The position numbers and the translations under genes were made by a program. From a virus, in IMG/VR virus record IMGVR_UViG_3300049893_002454, positions 1 through 64,000 of that record: DNA of 64,000 nt; one strand, 5' to 3'. Within the stretch, counting starts at the first letter, position 1. Each line of letters starts with the position of its first letter. Positions 53,298 to 62,777 of this stretch are shown piece after piece. Under the pieces are notes generated by a model. The model did no database searches, was not told the origin of the DNA, and saw only the letters and a program-made list of their open reading frames with translations.

Positions 53298-53984
53298 ATG
53301 ACACAACCAGCATTCGGCAAACTAAATTCTTGGCTACCAGATGGAGGGGATTCTTCCGGAGCCCCATTTGATAAGGATGACTTCCTTAATATGAAAGAGG
53401 ATGGTAGATATCTTCTTCGTATAGTTCAGGATGCACCGTGTATATTTGCAATACATTGGGCTACTGATGTTCAAGGTCGTCCACGTAGAGTGAACTGCGC
53501 ACTTAATGATTGCCCTCTCTGTCTTGAAGGCAATAAGGCTCAGCCCAAGTTTATCATTGCAGCAATCAATCGAGAGCGCGGCCGAGTGCAATTAGTGGAA
53601 TTTGGCAAGCAAGTATATAGCCAAATTGTAAATCTACGACAAGATAAGGACTGGGGCGATCCACGCAATTATGATATTAAGATAGACAAGGATCGTGGTC
53701 GCGGCATATCACACACTTATATTGTCACTGCAGTTCCTCGTAATATTGGCCCGATCAATCAGGAAGAGAGCCTGATGGCTAAGGATTTCCTGGGACGAGT
53801 TAATGCAGAGAAATTCGCGCAGCCATCTAAAGTTGCTGAGATATTGCGTAAATTAGGCCGTTCAGAAGCTGATGCTCCTAATCCTGCGGCAGCATTTACA
53901 AGCGTAGGTGGTAGTGGCAGCGGCTCTCTTGCGGCCAAAACTGCTGCTAACATTGCAGAGGATGATGATTTTGACTTTCAATGA
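53298..53984 (+). CDS. Single-stranded DNA-binding protein with acidic tail (gp32-like)
   Basis: 228 residues. N-terminal FGKLNSWLPDGGD and KEDGRYLLRIVQD start the OB fold; a zinc cluster VNCALNDCPLCLEG lies inside it, as in gp32-like phage SSBs. A flexible Ala/Gly/Ser linker leads to the acidic tail EDDDFDFQ, which binds replication partners. A strong terminator follows. Confidence 0.8.
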   Translation: MTQPAFGKLNSWLPDGGDSSGAPFDKDDFLNMKEDGRYLLRIVQDAPCIFAIHWATDVQGRPRRVNCALNDCPLCLEGNKAQPKFIIAAINRERGRVQLVEFGKQVYSQIVNLRQDKDWGDPRNYDIKIDKDRGRGISHTYIVTAVPRNIGPINQEESLMAKDFLGRVNAEKFAQPSKVAEILRKLGRSEADAPNPAAAFTSVGGSGSGSLAAKTAANIAEDDDFDFQ

Positions 53985-54000
53985 ATAAATAATTGATATT

Positions 54001-54033
54001 ACATAGGGGCCTGAATTATGGCCCCTATGTTTG
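54001..54033 (+). terminator. Strong Rho-independent terminator after ssb
   Basis: A perfect 11-bp stem ACATAGGGGCC (54001-54011) / GGCCCCTATGT (54020-54030) with an 8-base loop, then TTTG. It separates the ssb transcript from the next genes. Confidence 0.85.
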
Positions 54034-54049
54034 TATTCACGGAGGTACA

Positions 54050-54805
54050 TTGTCATTATCTATCCGCAATACTATATTGAATCTGAAAAATAGATGGAAT
54101 TTCTTTATAGCAGATAAGTATCTTAGAACATTAGGCTTCACTGATCTTTCTGCCGATTTGCATGATAAAAGCATACTATTTACATTTGACCAAGATCGTG
54201 TAGCCATACTTAATATGGATTATGATATGCTGGGCTATAGTATAGAAGCTACTGTTGTTTTACCGGCGCACATTCTTAGCCTAAAGACCATGTCAGATCT
54301 CTGTAATATAATTTTCACATACTGTTGTGCGGGCTCAGGGATAAGGCCTGCTGGAGATGACAGTATCCGCCTAAATGTCTCATATCATATAGGAGAGACG
54401 CTAAGTCTAGGTGGTATAAAACTAGGTATACAATATCTGTGTAAATGTCTAGCTACACTAGAGTTATATCTAGTCCAGCGCAATAAGAATATAGATAAGG
54501 AGATTTATGATCTATCTATGTTCGAGCACATTGATCTGACCGGATTCAATCCCCAAGATATGGGAGAGCAGAAAGAATTTATTTTTGGCTCATGGGAAGC
54601 GTACTCAAAGTCAGTACGTACAGAGTATGATGACTTCCCGAATCATCCATATGCGGTTGATGTATTATCTAAAATTAGTGCTTGTCAAATTTTTGAAGAA
54701 AAGAATGGGATACCAATATCTGAAATAGGCACTTGGTTAGTAGACGATATTATCCTTTATCGGCAAATGATAGAGACTTCTAAAACATCATTTGGGATAA
54801 ATTAA
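54050..54805 (+). CDS. Uncharacterised 251-residue protein
   Basis: TTG start at 54050 with GGAGGT just upstream; earlier in-frame codons lie inside the terminator. LSLSIRNTILNLKNRWNFFI starts a beta/alpha protein with cysteines. No family recognised. The TTG start and short spacing (4 bases) suggest low translation. Confidence 0.5.
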   Translation: MSLSIRNTILNLKNRWNFFIADKYLRTLGFTDLSADLHDKSILFTFDQDRVAILNMDYDMLGYSIEATVVLPAHILSLKTMSDLCNIIFTYCCAGSGIRPAGDDSIRLNVSYHIGETLSLGGIKLGIQYLCKCLATLELYLVQRNKNIDKEIYDLSMFEHIDLTGFNPQDMGEQKEFIFGSWEAYSKSVRTEYDDFPNHPYAVDVLSKISACQIFEEKNGIPISEIGTWLVDDIILYRQMIETSKTSFGIN

Positions 54806-54815
54806 CGACGATAGG

Positions 54816-55490
54816 ATGTATATATTTGCCATGACTACAGTTCTGGCACTAGATATATCTTCCGCCTCTACAGGTATTTGTGTATATAAAGACGGCGATA
54901 TATTATACAATGAGGCAGTGCGCTTAAAGCAAAAGTCTCATGCTGAGCGCCTATTGATATTTGAGGTCGCACTTAAAGCAATTATCTCAACATATAATCC
55001 AGATATAATTGCTATAGAGGATTGCTGGCAGGGTTCAAACAGAAAGACATTTAAAGTACTCGCGCTCTACCATGGAGTAGCATACAAAATATGCTATGAG
55101 ACTACTCGCAAAGAGCCGTTTGTCATAATGCCATCTGAGGTGCGTAAATGTATAGGTCACTATGCAAAAGTAGAGCTAATCTCCTCTAAGAAGAGAGGTC
55201 TGCGTAGAGGTGATGGCTCAGATAGTAAGAAGCTTACATATGATTTCATTGTAAAGCTTTTTTCATTAAAAGAATATACATTTGAAAACAACAATGATCA
55301 AACAGATGCTATAGCAGTTGCGCTAGCATATAGCTTGGTGAGTGGAAATGAACAGACAAGAAGCATATTCGATACTGGGGCTGAAACCGGGAGCAGCGGA
55401 AGAGGACGTAAAAAAGGCGTACCGAAATCTAGCATTTCAGCATCACCCGGACCGAAACCCCGGAAACAAAGAGTCAGAAGAAAAGTTTAA
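54816..55490 (+). CDS. RuvC-like Holliday junction resolvase
   Basis: 224 residues. [15 protein letters not shown] (first catalytic Asp), [12 protein letters not shown] (Glu) and [13 protein letters not shown] (two Asp) fit the RuvC/RNase H-like core. The last ~48 residues are a basic Ser/Gly/Arg/Lys tail ([13 protein letters not shown]) encoded over the J-domain of the next gene in another frame. It would resolve recombination junctions for packaging. ATG 54831 is a possible alternative start. Confidence 0.83.
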   Translation: MYIFAMTTVLALDISSASTGICVYKDGDILYNEAVRLKQKSHAERLLIFEVALKAIISTYNPDIIAIEDCWQGSNRKTFKVLALYHGVAYKICYETTRKEPFVIMPSEVRKCIGHYAKVELISSKKRGLRRGDGSDSKKLTYDFIVKLFSLKEYTFENNNDQTDAIAVALAYSLVSGNEQTRSIFDTGAETGSSGRGRKKGVPKSSISASPGPKPRKQRVRRKV

Positions 55491-56352
55491 GAAGATATCA
55501 GCAGCATACCAGGAGATTACAAACCCTGATACTGTCAACTATGAACATCACCATGGTCAACAGTCAGGGAGCTCATTTATAAATGATCTCTTTAATAGCG
55601 ATTTCTTTGGCAATATATTTGGGAGACAAGGAAATCGTAATCAACATAGCAGCAATAGTCCTGGAGAAGATCATACTATCGTACTAAATCTCTCTTTCAA
55701 AGAAGCTTGTTTGGGCGGAGATAAGCAGATCGAGTTCACTGCTCCAGAAGTATGCAATGAGTGTAATGGAGCAGGCGGTGCAGCAGAAGATCGAATAACC
55801 TGCAGTGACTGTAATGGTCTGGGAGTAATAGACCGTGGTTCAAATGGACATGTTGTATTTAGAGTTACCTGTACGAAGTGCGCCGGGCGTGGTGCGAGCT
55901 TTAATAAGCTTTGTGCGAAGTGCCACGGGCAAGGAAAAATGCGGGTCGATAAATCATGCAATGTTCACATACCTCCGGGCATACAGGCAGGCATGACACT
56001 GCGTCTAGCTGGAATGGGCGGAAAGTCCCTGTCTGGCGGCAGGAGTGGTAATTTATTTATCAAAATTAACGTGGAGCCACATCCAACAATGTGGAGAGAG
56101 GGCAATGATATTTTATCTATCGCCTCAATTAGTCTAAAGTCAGCGCTACTGGGTTGCGAATTAGAGGTTGAAACCCTACACGGCGTATATTCAATGAAAA
56201 TACCTCCATGTACCAAGCCAGGGCAAAAGCTAGCCATAAGAGACAAGGGCATACATGGTAATACTATTGGCAGTCACATAGCAGTATGCAATGTCGAATT
56301 TCCAGAATCATTAACACAAGAACAACAAGAGCAGCTTAAAAATATTCTATAG
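55348..56352 (+). CDS. dnaJ: DnaJ (Hsp40) co-chaperone
   Basis: 334 residues: an N-terminal J-domain ([23 protein letters not shown] with HPD), a Gly/Asn-rich linker, four zinc CxxCxGxG repeats ([32 protein letters not shown]) and a C-terminal client-binding region. It would stimulate a DnaK, which is not in the window, so it may recruit the host's. ATG 55348 is chosen; GTG two codons earlier is possible. It overlaps the RuvC gene by 143 bases. Confidence 0.94.
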   Translation: MNRQEAYSILGLKPGAAEEDVKKAYRNLAFQHHPDRNPGNKESEEKFKKISAAYQEITNPDTVNYEHHHGQQSGSSFINDLFNSDFFGNIFGRQGNRNQHSSNSPGEDHTIVLNLSFKEACLGGDKQIEFTAPEVCNECNGAGGAAEDRITCSDCNGLGVIDRGSNGHVVFRVTCTKCAGRGASFNKLCAKCHGQGKMRVDKSCNVHIPPGIQAGMTLRLAGMGGKSLSGGRSGNLFIKINVEPHPTMWREGNDILSIASISLKSALLGCELEVETLHGVYSMKIPPCTKPGQKLAIRDKGIHGNTIGSHIAVCNVEFPESLTQEQQEQLKNIL

Positions 56353-56363
56353 GAGCAATCTAT

Positions 56364-57515
56364 ATGGCGAAACCTACTAAGACAGAGACACCAGCAGCAG
56401 ACACTAACTTTGATGATATTTGGAAAGAATTAAACAAAAGTCATGGGGGCCATGCATTCTTTGATGGGGACGATGAGGACAGATTTGACTGGGAAGTTAT
56501 AGATTATCCGTGTGTGTCTTTGGGCGACGCAACGCATCATTGGGGGCTTCCTCTCGGCAGAGTAACTCAATTCCATGGTATAGAAAATTCTGGTAAAACG
56601 TTTATGGCCATGATTATGGTTAGGGAGACACTGAAGAAGTATCCTAATGCTTGGGTAGTGTGGGTAGATGCGGAAAGTTCATTTGATCGTGAGTGGGCCG
56701 CAAATCTAGGTATAGACTTGACAAGAGTGAAGATTATTGAGGATAATGAAGGCGCAGAAATCTTCAACCGACTATGCGGCAAATTCACTTCTACTGGAAA
56801 GAAGATTCCCGGTATCTTAGACATGGCTGTTGATAAGAAGATAGACATCAAATTAATTGTACTGGACAGCATCGCCGCTCTAGTAGCTCCGGCCGAAGAG
56901 GGTAGAAACTTTAATGAAATGGAAATGGGGGCCCTCCCTAAATTCCTAAAGAGGGCCTTTACACGATTGCGTCCAATGCTTAAAAGAGCAGAAACTGCAT
57001 TTATTGCTATTAATCAAGCACGCGAAATACTCACCTTTGGAGCGCAGGGTATTTCATATCCGGGCGGAAAGACTTGGAGGCATTCTATGGACTTTGCCAT
57101 CAAGATGCATCCCAGCAGTGCTGCTGACGGCAAATTAGAAGATGATCATGGCAAGATCGGACATAAGATAATTGCTACTGTAGAGAAGTGTCGGGGCGGA
57201 GTGAACTTATATCAGGCGGAGTTCTGGTTTGATTTTCGCAAGGGTGTTGTAAGGCAGGGTGAGGAGCTCGGAACATTGGCTGCTGCATATGGGGTAGTTG
57301 AAAGGCCGAATCTTGTAACCTGGGCATATAACGGACAATCCTTTAAAGGAAAGGAGGCATTCTTTGGATTTCTAGAGGAGCATCCTGCCGTGTATACCGA
57401 AATTATGGACAAGATTAAAATTGCAAAGCGTAATCACATTCGCCGGTCACTAACTCTTTCCGATGAAGGCGAGACCGTCGCCGCTGCAACCGATAATTTT
57501 TTTGCTAAGGATTGA
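56364..57515 (+). CDS. uvsX: UvsX/RecA-like recombinase
   Basis: 383 residues. Walker A GIENSGKTF (72-80), WVDAESSFDREWAANLG, IKLIVLDSIAALVAP (Walker B), FIAINQAREILT and YPGGKTWRHSMDFAIKM place it in the RecA/UvsX family. It makes the strand-exchange filament with SSB and the mediator. Its last codons (ATDNFFAKD) are copied into the next gene by a tandem duplication. Confidence 0.9.
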   Translation: MAKPTKTETPAADTNFDDIWKELNKSHGGHAFFDGDDEDRFDWEVIDYPCVSLGDATHHWGLPLGRVTQFHGIENSGKTFMAMIMVRETLKKYPNAWVVWVDAESSFDREWAANLGIDLTRVKIIEDNEGAEIFNRLCGKFTSTGKKIPGILDMAVDKKIDIKLIVLDSIAALVAPAEEGRNFNEMEMGALPKFLKRAFTRLRPMLKRAETAFIAINQAREILTFGAQGISYPGGKTWRHSMDFAIKMHPSSAADGKLEDDHGKIGHKIIATVEKCRGGVNLYQAEFWFDFRKGVVRQGEELGTLAAAYGVVERPNLVTWAYNGQSFKGKEAFFGFLEEHPAVYTEIMDKIKIAKRNHIRRSLTLSDEGETVAAATDNFFAKD

Positions 57516-58012
57516 GGAGAGCTAGTATATGACTTTTGAAATCATGAAGGGCTGGAGCCCAAAATTTTCATCTATAGAATTTGCTGGCCGCAGTGTATCG
57601 GAAATAGACCGTGTAATTTCACGACGCGTACGTGGGCGCCTTGTGGGTATTAAAATATGTCAATCATATGAAGATATCATCCGTACATTGCCTAAATTTC
57701 TTGAAAAGGTGGCCTCCAAATTAGGCTGCAGCACATCAGATATAAGCGCGGAGAGTTTATCTTTTGCCACATCAACTTTATATATAAAGCTGAATTTAAA
57801 GGCATGGAAATCAGCTCTCCGTTCTGATGCTACTAAGGCTTGGGAAGTAGCTCGAAAGAGAGAGCTTGCAGTGATTAAGAAACAGAAGCTCCTTAAGACT
57901 AGGATGGTTACCATGAGAAAGCTCAAATACGCTCGTTCACGTGCAACCGATAATTTTTTTGCTAAGGATTGAGGAGAGCTAGTATATGACTTTTGAAATC
58001 ATGAAGGGCTGG
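57486..58012 (+). repeat. Tandem duplication, 457-bp offset
   Basis: GCAACCGATAATTTTTTTGC and the following ~70 bases, covering the UvsX tail, stop, ribosome site and start of the paralogue, occur at 57486 and again at 57943 with near-perfect identity. The unit runs from inside the uvsX end to inside the copied gene. Confidence 0.9.
57529..57972 (+). CDS. Truncated tandem paralogue with a UvsX-derived tail
   Basis: 147 residues, starting MTFEIMKGWSPKFSSIEFAG. It is paralogous to the next gene over ~130 residues (SEIDRVISRRVRGRLVGIK). A small deletion then shifts the frame (AAATACGCTCGTTCACGTGC shared), and the protein ends in RATDNFFAKD, copied from the end of UvsX. No known domain. Confidence 0.75.
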   Translation: MTFEIMKGWSPKFSSIEFAGRSVSEIDRVISRRVRGRLVGIKICQSYEDIIRTLPKFLEKVASKLGCSTSDISAESLSFATSTLYIKLNLKAWKSALRSDATKAWEVARKRELAVIKKQKLLKTRMVTMRKLKYARSRATDNFFAKD

Positions 58013-58585
58013 CGCCCCAGATTTTCATCTCGGGACTTTTTTGGCCGCAGTGTATCGGAAATAGACCGTGTAATTTCACGATGCGTACGTGGGCGACTGG
58101 TGGGCATTAAACTACATGACCCATATGAAGGCGATAGTCGCATGTTATCAAAGCTTCTCGAAAAGATAGCTTCTCAACTAGGCTGTAGTCCATCAGACGT
58201 AAGTGCGCATAGCCTATACTTTACTAAATCAATATTATATATATCGCTGAGTTTAGAGGCATATAAAACACTTTGCCGCTCTGATGCTACTAAGGCTTGG
58301 GAAATATCTCACAGGAGAGTAATTGCAGAGACTGAGAGAAAGAAACTTCTTAATGATAGGGAGCATGCCATGAAAAAGCTCGATCCTCGCGAAAATACGC
58401 TCGTTCACGTGCGCCTGAACTATAAAGGAAACATGGAAGCTCATGTTATAGGTGATTTTCCAAACCACACTCTAATAAAGTTGCCGAAAAAGTTTTATAT
58501 TAGTGGCGCATATTATACATCAGAGTGGATATTAGATAAGAACACGTACTGGCTTCCAAAAGGCAAACTTACTAGAGTAGCCTAA
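57986..58585 (+). CDS. Full-length paralogue of the tandem pair
   Basis: 199 residues, MTFEIMKGWRPRFSSRDFFG. Shares the first ~130 residues with the previous gene, then continues with a beta-rich domain (TLVHVRLNYKGNMEAHVIGD, KKFYISGAYYTSE). Unknown function. Its start region is a copy of that of the first paralogue. Confidence 0.7.
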   Translation: MTFEIMKGWRPRFSSRDFFGRSVSEIDRVISRCVRGRLVGIKLHDPYEGDSRMLSKLLEKIASQLGCSPSDVSAHSLYFTKSILYISLSLEAYKTLCRSDATKAWEISHRRVIAETERKKLLNDREHAMKKLDPRENTLVHVRLNYKGNMEAHVIGDFPNHTLIKLPKKFYISGAYYTSEWILDKNTYWLPKGKLTRVA

Positions 58586-58607
58586 AATATATGTATTAGG
58601 AGAATCA

Positions 58608-58973
58608 ATGTTAATTCAATGTACCCATAAGGGATGTTATGCACAGGATCACCATCTATTAGATATAGGTTCTGATGAGGTTACCTGCAATAACTGCGGA
58701 AACGCAATCAATTTACCACCAACCACTAAGAAGGCGCTGGTTACCATGAATCAGATACGTAAGACCCCGAAATCCGGACTTACGTTCAAGTGCAAGAGCT
58801 GCGGTCATAATAGCAAGCCGTTATTGAAGACCCTTTCAGGCGGCGTAACAATCGCTACTTGCCGCAAATGTGACAAGCAGATAGATATGCATCCATCATT
58901 TATCTTAGCTATGCGCGAAATGGGGGCAGATTATTTATCCAATGCGCCAGACGCAGAGGAAGGTGATGGTTGA
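58608..58973 (+). CDS. Double zinc-ribbon protein
   Basis: 121 residues with cysteine pairs in IQCTHKGCY, VTCNNCGNAIN, FKCKSCGHN and ATCRKCDKQ. It may be a small DNA/RNA-binding or protein-contact zinc ribbon. It overlaps the primase half that follows. Not assigned to a known family. Confidence 0.65.
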   Translation: MLIQCTHKGCYAQDHHLLDIGSDEVTCNNCGNAINLPPTTKKALVTMNQIRKTPKSGLTFKCKSCGHNSKPLLKTLSGGVTIATCRKCDKQIDMHPSFILAMREMGADYLSNAPDAEEGDG

Positions 58974-59721
58974 TTTAGAGAAATCAATGGCACTAGACTT
59001 CATTATTAATGAGTGCCAAAATGCATTGCATACTGATGATGAAGTCTATAATTATCTGTCACGTACTAGATTGTTGACAGATGATATTATACGTAAATTT
59101 CGTTTGGGAGCATTTCCAAGAAATTTAAAGTATATAGTTAATAATGTAGATGCAGAGATACTTAAGCAATTAAAGATTGCTTGGGTTTCACAATACGACG
59201 GTAGTGGTATATGCAAATTTCGCGATCACTACCGCTTCGTTGCTCCTATATATGATGCATATGGTAGAGCGATAGGTCTGATGGGCAGGTATTTAGGTAC
59301 CGAAGCTGAACGCGAAGCATTAGGTATACATAAATATGACAATAGTGATTACCCGAAGCATACCACTCTATACGGTCTCCATTTAGCTAAAGAGCATATT
59401 CGTTTAAAAAATAAAGCCCTTGTTGTTGAGGGAATTCTTGATGTGATCAAATGTCACCAGCACGGCATAGATACTGCCGTAGCTACCGCAGGTGCATTTA
59501 TTAAGCTAGAGCATTTGGCACAGTTAGCACGATATACATCCGATATATATTTGGGGTTTGACAATGATGAAGCTGGCTCTAAAGCTATACAAAGAGCTAT
59601 GGATCTTAAGCGGCCTGGTATCAATCTAATTGAAAAGCGAGTGCCCAAGAAATACAAAGATATTGATGAGTATTTGACTGAAAAATACAATAAACTACAT
59701 ACTTCTAAAATGGATATTTAA
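58966..59721 (+). CDS. Primase TOPRIM core as a separate protein (DnaG-like)
   Basis: 251 residues. YRFVAPIYDAYGRAIGLMGR and TTLYGLHLAKEHIRL match the DnaG N-terminal core, then ALVVEGILDVIKCHQHG (TOPRIM Glu) and DIYLGFDNDEAGSKAIQRA (TOPRIM DxD). It lacks the zinc domain, found at 33908, and the C-terminal helicase-binding part. ATG 58966 follows GAGGAAGG and overlaps the zinc-ribbon stop. Confidence 0.87.
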   Translation: MVDLEKSMALDFIINECQNALHTDDEVYNYLSRTRLLTDDIIRKFRLGAFPRNLKYIVNNVDAEILKQLKIAWVSQYDGSGICKFRDHYRFVAPIYDAYGRAIGLMGRYLGTEAEREALGIHKYDNSDYPKHTTLYGLHLAKEHIRLKNKALVVEGILDVIKCHQHGIDTAVATAGAFIKLEHLAQLARYTSDIYLGFDNDEAGSKAIQRAMDLKRPGINLIEKRVPKKYKDIDEYLTEKYNKLHTSKMDI

Positions 59722-59724
59722 TAA

Positions 59725-60228
59725 ATGAGAACCATACGTCAGAGATTCGCTGCAGACTTGGCTGTCCGTGCTCAGATAGAGAGGATAGAGTTATTTAAGG
59801 CGGGCATGCATATATGCACAAAGTACAAAGAGCTCGTTGATGAAATTATCGTTACCCCCCATCACGCAGATGCGATTTTACAAAGAGAAGAAAGTCTTTA
59901 CATAATTTGGCAATACTTCTCTACAATTATAGCAGCAGATACTGCAGGCATATATGGTGACCGTGGAGAGAGCTTAAATTTTATCAACACCCTGTGCCCG
60001 CAGACGATATATATCTATCTTATAGATGCTTATCAAGTCATGCGTACGGTCGCCAAGCACATAATGACATCGAGAGATCATCTATATAAAATAGCGCCCA
60101 TTACTAAGAATACCGTGCACATATATGTTTCTATATTACCAGACATCATGTATAAGTTTACATTTTACAAACTATCTGATGTGGAGTTTGAAAATGGTTC
60201 TGACCGAGCATATAGTTTCAAAATATAA
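59725..60228 (+). CDS. Unknown paralogue family, member 1
   Basis: 167 residues. YKELVDEIIVTPHHADAILQ, ESLYIIWQYFSTIIAADTAG and NTVHIYVSILPDIMYKFTFY match the other three genes downstream in order and spacing. No known domain. Four-gene tandem family of divergent copies. Confidence 0.65.
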   Translation: MRTIRQRFAADLAVRAQIERIELFKAGMHICTKYKELVDEIIVTPHHADAILQREESLYIIWQYFSTIIAADTAGIYGDRGESLNFINTLCPQTIYIYLIDAYQVMRTVAKHIMTSRDHLYKIAPITKNTVHIYVSILPDIMYKFTFYKLSDVEFENGSDRAYSFKI

Positions 60229-60601
60229 GAGCCTTGAGTATGTTTCCCTCTATAACGCTGATGAATGTATTTATGAACTAAAGAGAGAGTCCGATGTTGA
60301 AGTTATATGGGAATACATATATCTATTGATGGCTCTTGATCGTGATAATATTCGAACGACAACTCAACCACTCAACGGAAATTATTGGGAGGTAGCCGGC
60401 TATATACTGGATAGCGGCTGCGCTAAATCTTCCTTTAAAAAGAAGAGTGCATTTAAAATAAAGACAAAATCAAACCTTCATATTTCCCAAATGCCTGAAC
60501 CAGATGAGATATACAAAGTTACGTTTGACTGGATCAATACCATATCTATAGTATCCCACATAGCCTATGAATACTATAGTGTATTTGAATTTACTATTTA
60601 A
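60194..60601 (+). CDS. Unknown paralogue family, member 2
   Basis: 135 residues, MVLTEHIVSKYKSLEYVSLY; shows the family pattern DVEVIWEYIYLLMALDRDNI and ends with a beta segment. It overlaps member 1 by 35 bases. The upstream in-frame codons lie inside member 1 and are not used here. Confidence 0.6.
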   Translation: MVLTEHIVSKYKSLEYVSLYNADECIYELKRESDVEVIWEYIYLLMALDRDNIRTTTQPLNGNYWEVAGYILDSGCAKSSFKKKSAFKIKTKSNLHISQMPEPDEIYKVTFDWINTISIVSHIAYEYYSVFEFTI

Positions 60602-60621
60602 ATAAATAAGAGTAGAATAAT

Positions 60622-61041
60622 ATGACTCCATATTTAGATGCAGATTACAGAAGTATTATAGACACTTTAATTACTAATCCTAACGAGTCATTCTTTATAC
60701 TGTATGCACCAGATAATGTTAAAGTTTTTTGGAGAAATTTTGCAAGACTTATCTCTTCAGATATTTGTCAAGCAGATAGTATATATGGAAATTATAGTGT
60801 GTTTAAAGACACTTTTGCGAGCGATAGATGTCCAGAATCATTAATCACTAACTTAGTTAGCTCGAATGTGCTCGGCCACATGGATCGTTATAGTCTTACA
60901 CTTCAGCCTGATTATAAGCACAAATATAGAATTACAGTAACGTCACCCAGCACAATGGATGTCGTCGTACACCTATATGGCCTTACCTATTATAAATTCA
61001 GTTTTAAGCAAAAAATCATCACAAATGGTGAGTGGCTATAA
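60622..61041 (+). CDS. Unknown paralogue family, member 3
   Basis: 139 residues. YRSIIDTLITNPNESFFILY, VKVFWRNFARLISSDIC and RCPESLITNL fit the family, ending TMDVVVHLYGLTYYKFSFK. Function unknown. Confidence 0.62.
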   Translation: MTPYLDADYRSIIDTLITNPNESFFILYAPDNVKVFWRNFARLISSDICQADSIYGNYSVFKDTFASDRCPESLITNLVSSNVLGHMDRYSLTLQPDYKHKYRITVTSPSTMDVVVHLYGLTYYKFSFKQKIITNGEWL

Positions 61042-61052
61042 AGGTATAATTT

Positions 61053-61448
61053 ATGAGCAACTATATCGTCAAAGAATATCAGAGAATTGTCAAACGTATC
61101 ATTAATGAGCCCGCTAGAGTATATAATATTCTCTCTTTTGACTATAATATCTACTCATTATGGCGATACACTGTTATGTTAGTGACCTTAGATCAGACTA
61201 ATGAGCGATATGATTATGGCAACTATTTGCGCTGGCCAGGCAATCTTCGAGAAAATAGATGTGCGGAGTCTTCGTGCAATATGCCAACTAGTATTCGCAT
61301 AATAACATCCGATCAAGTATACGATTCCATGATCTTGCCTTTACCTGAGCACCAATACATGATTACGACTAAAGCTGATGGAAGAGTGGATGTCGTGCTT
61401 AGATTGAATAATAATGTTTGGTGTAAATTCGTGGTTGAGGCTAGGTGA
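61053..61448 (+). CDS. Unknown paralogue family, member 4
   Basis: 131 residues. YQRIVKRIINEPARVYNILS, IYSLWRYTVMLVTLDQTNE and RCAESSCNMP fit the family, ending with a short beta segment RVDVVLRLNNNVWCKFVVE. Function unknown. Confidence 0.62.
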   Translation: MSNYIVKEYQRIVKRIINEPARVYNILSFDYNIYSLWRYTVMLVTLDQTNERYDYGNYLRWPGNLRENRCAESSCNMPTSIRIITSDQVYDSMILPLPEHQYMITTKADGRVDVVLRLNNNVWCKFVVEAR

Positions 61449-61559
61449 ATTTTGTATGGTGTCTAATTCAGCGAAATATAGTCATATTGATTATATCTAG
61501 CTATATCGGGACGTATAGTGTAAGTACAGTAGGGTTCAAATGAAGTTGGCGAGGTATAG

Positions 61560-62594
61560 ATGGCGAACAACGATGCTACTGAGCAAAATCGTCTTAGAGG
61601 CGAATTATATAATAGATATAATCGAGGTATCAATAATATAAAGCAAGATATCTCTGACGGGTATCATGATCATAGATTCATATCTAGATTTATAGGCAAG
61701 TACCACACATATAGCGATAGAGGACTCTGTTTCTCAGAGGGTTTGGGCCGTATGACATGGGGTCATGTGATCGGCTTCTTTGCAAATAAAACTCAATATG
61801 CTTGGTCTAGAGAGATGGAGGGGAGCAGAAGCAAGTACGAATCTAGGGTTGGCAATATTTTAGCAAATAATATTAAAGCCTTGAAAAGCGCTGATATAAC
61901 TGATATATTTGAGTTATTCTTGTATCTATATGCTCATAACGATACTAATCTTTTGTCATTTGCGCAAACACATATAGCTTTGAGTAGAAATTTAGAGGAG
62001 TGTTACGGCGTCAGTCATAATATAGTGGCGCCTGACGGAACCAGCATTATACCAGAGGAGGGTTATTCTGCTGATGAGATAGCAACTATATGCAAGGCGC
62101 TTCGTTCTGACGCTAGAGGGCGTTATAAAAATATTTATAGCGCCACTGTATTATCGCCAACAGACGGGACGGGGACTTTTCCAATTCCCGCAGTTGGTTA
62201 TTCTATAGTTCCACTCATTGGTGTTGATGGATCTGCGATATTCTTACCCTGGAAAAAAGATAGATGTATACTATTAGAGTGTCATAAGGATAGCCTGCCC
62301 GAAGATCACAAGCCGCATATATACCGAAGGCCTATAGATCCAAAAGACCTGTTTCCATATATATTATCTGATGAATGTAATATCTACAATCCAGATGATT
62401 ACGATTTTGTGCGCACCACATTGTATTATCGTACTGAAGAAAATTGCATAATGTGTTGGTTCTCCAGTAAAGCATTATTAGACATTAGTAAGCAGTGTTT
62501 TACCCGACGTATAATCAATTGGTGGAAGTACCAGAAATTTAAATTCCGAGCAAGAATTAATAGATGTAGGCTTGCACGCATAGGTCTTGAGTGA
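61560..62594 (+). CDS. Uncharacterised 344-residue protein
   Basis: MANNDATEQNRLRGELYNRY, then a mixed alpha/beta protein with Trp-rich and Cys-rich parts (ENCIMCWFSS). No family recognised. It follows a 111-base gap with no clear gene. Confidence 0.6.
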   Translation: MANNDATEQNRLRGELYNRYNRGINNIKQDISDGYHDHRFISRFIGKYHTYSDRGLCFSEGLGRMTWGHVIGFFANKTQYAWSREMEGSRSKYESRVGNILANNIKALKSADITDIFELFLYLYAHNDTNLLSFAQTHIALSRNLEECYGVSHNIVAPDGTSIIPEEGYSADEIATICKALRSDARGRYKNIYSATVLSPTDGTGTFPIPAVGYSIVPLIGVDGSAIFLPWKKDRCILLECHKDSLPEDHKPHIYRRPIDPKDLFPYILSDECNIYNPDDYDFVRTTLYYRTEENCIMCWFSSKALLDISKQCFTRRIINWWKYQKFKFRARINRCRLARIGLE

Positions 62595-62777
62595 ACTTTA
62601 CTACAATAGCTACGGAGCGTACCAATAAGATTACAGCGCTACACCTTAATATACTACATGGCAAGCTGAGCTATCTAATCCCACTATCTCCATATACTGT
62701 ATATAAATAATATACGGATTTTTCTATATCCGGAAGCAATAGCCATTGCCCTGGTAGTAGAATATATGGAGATTTGT

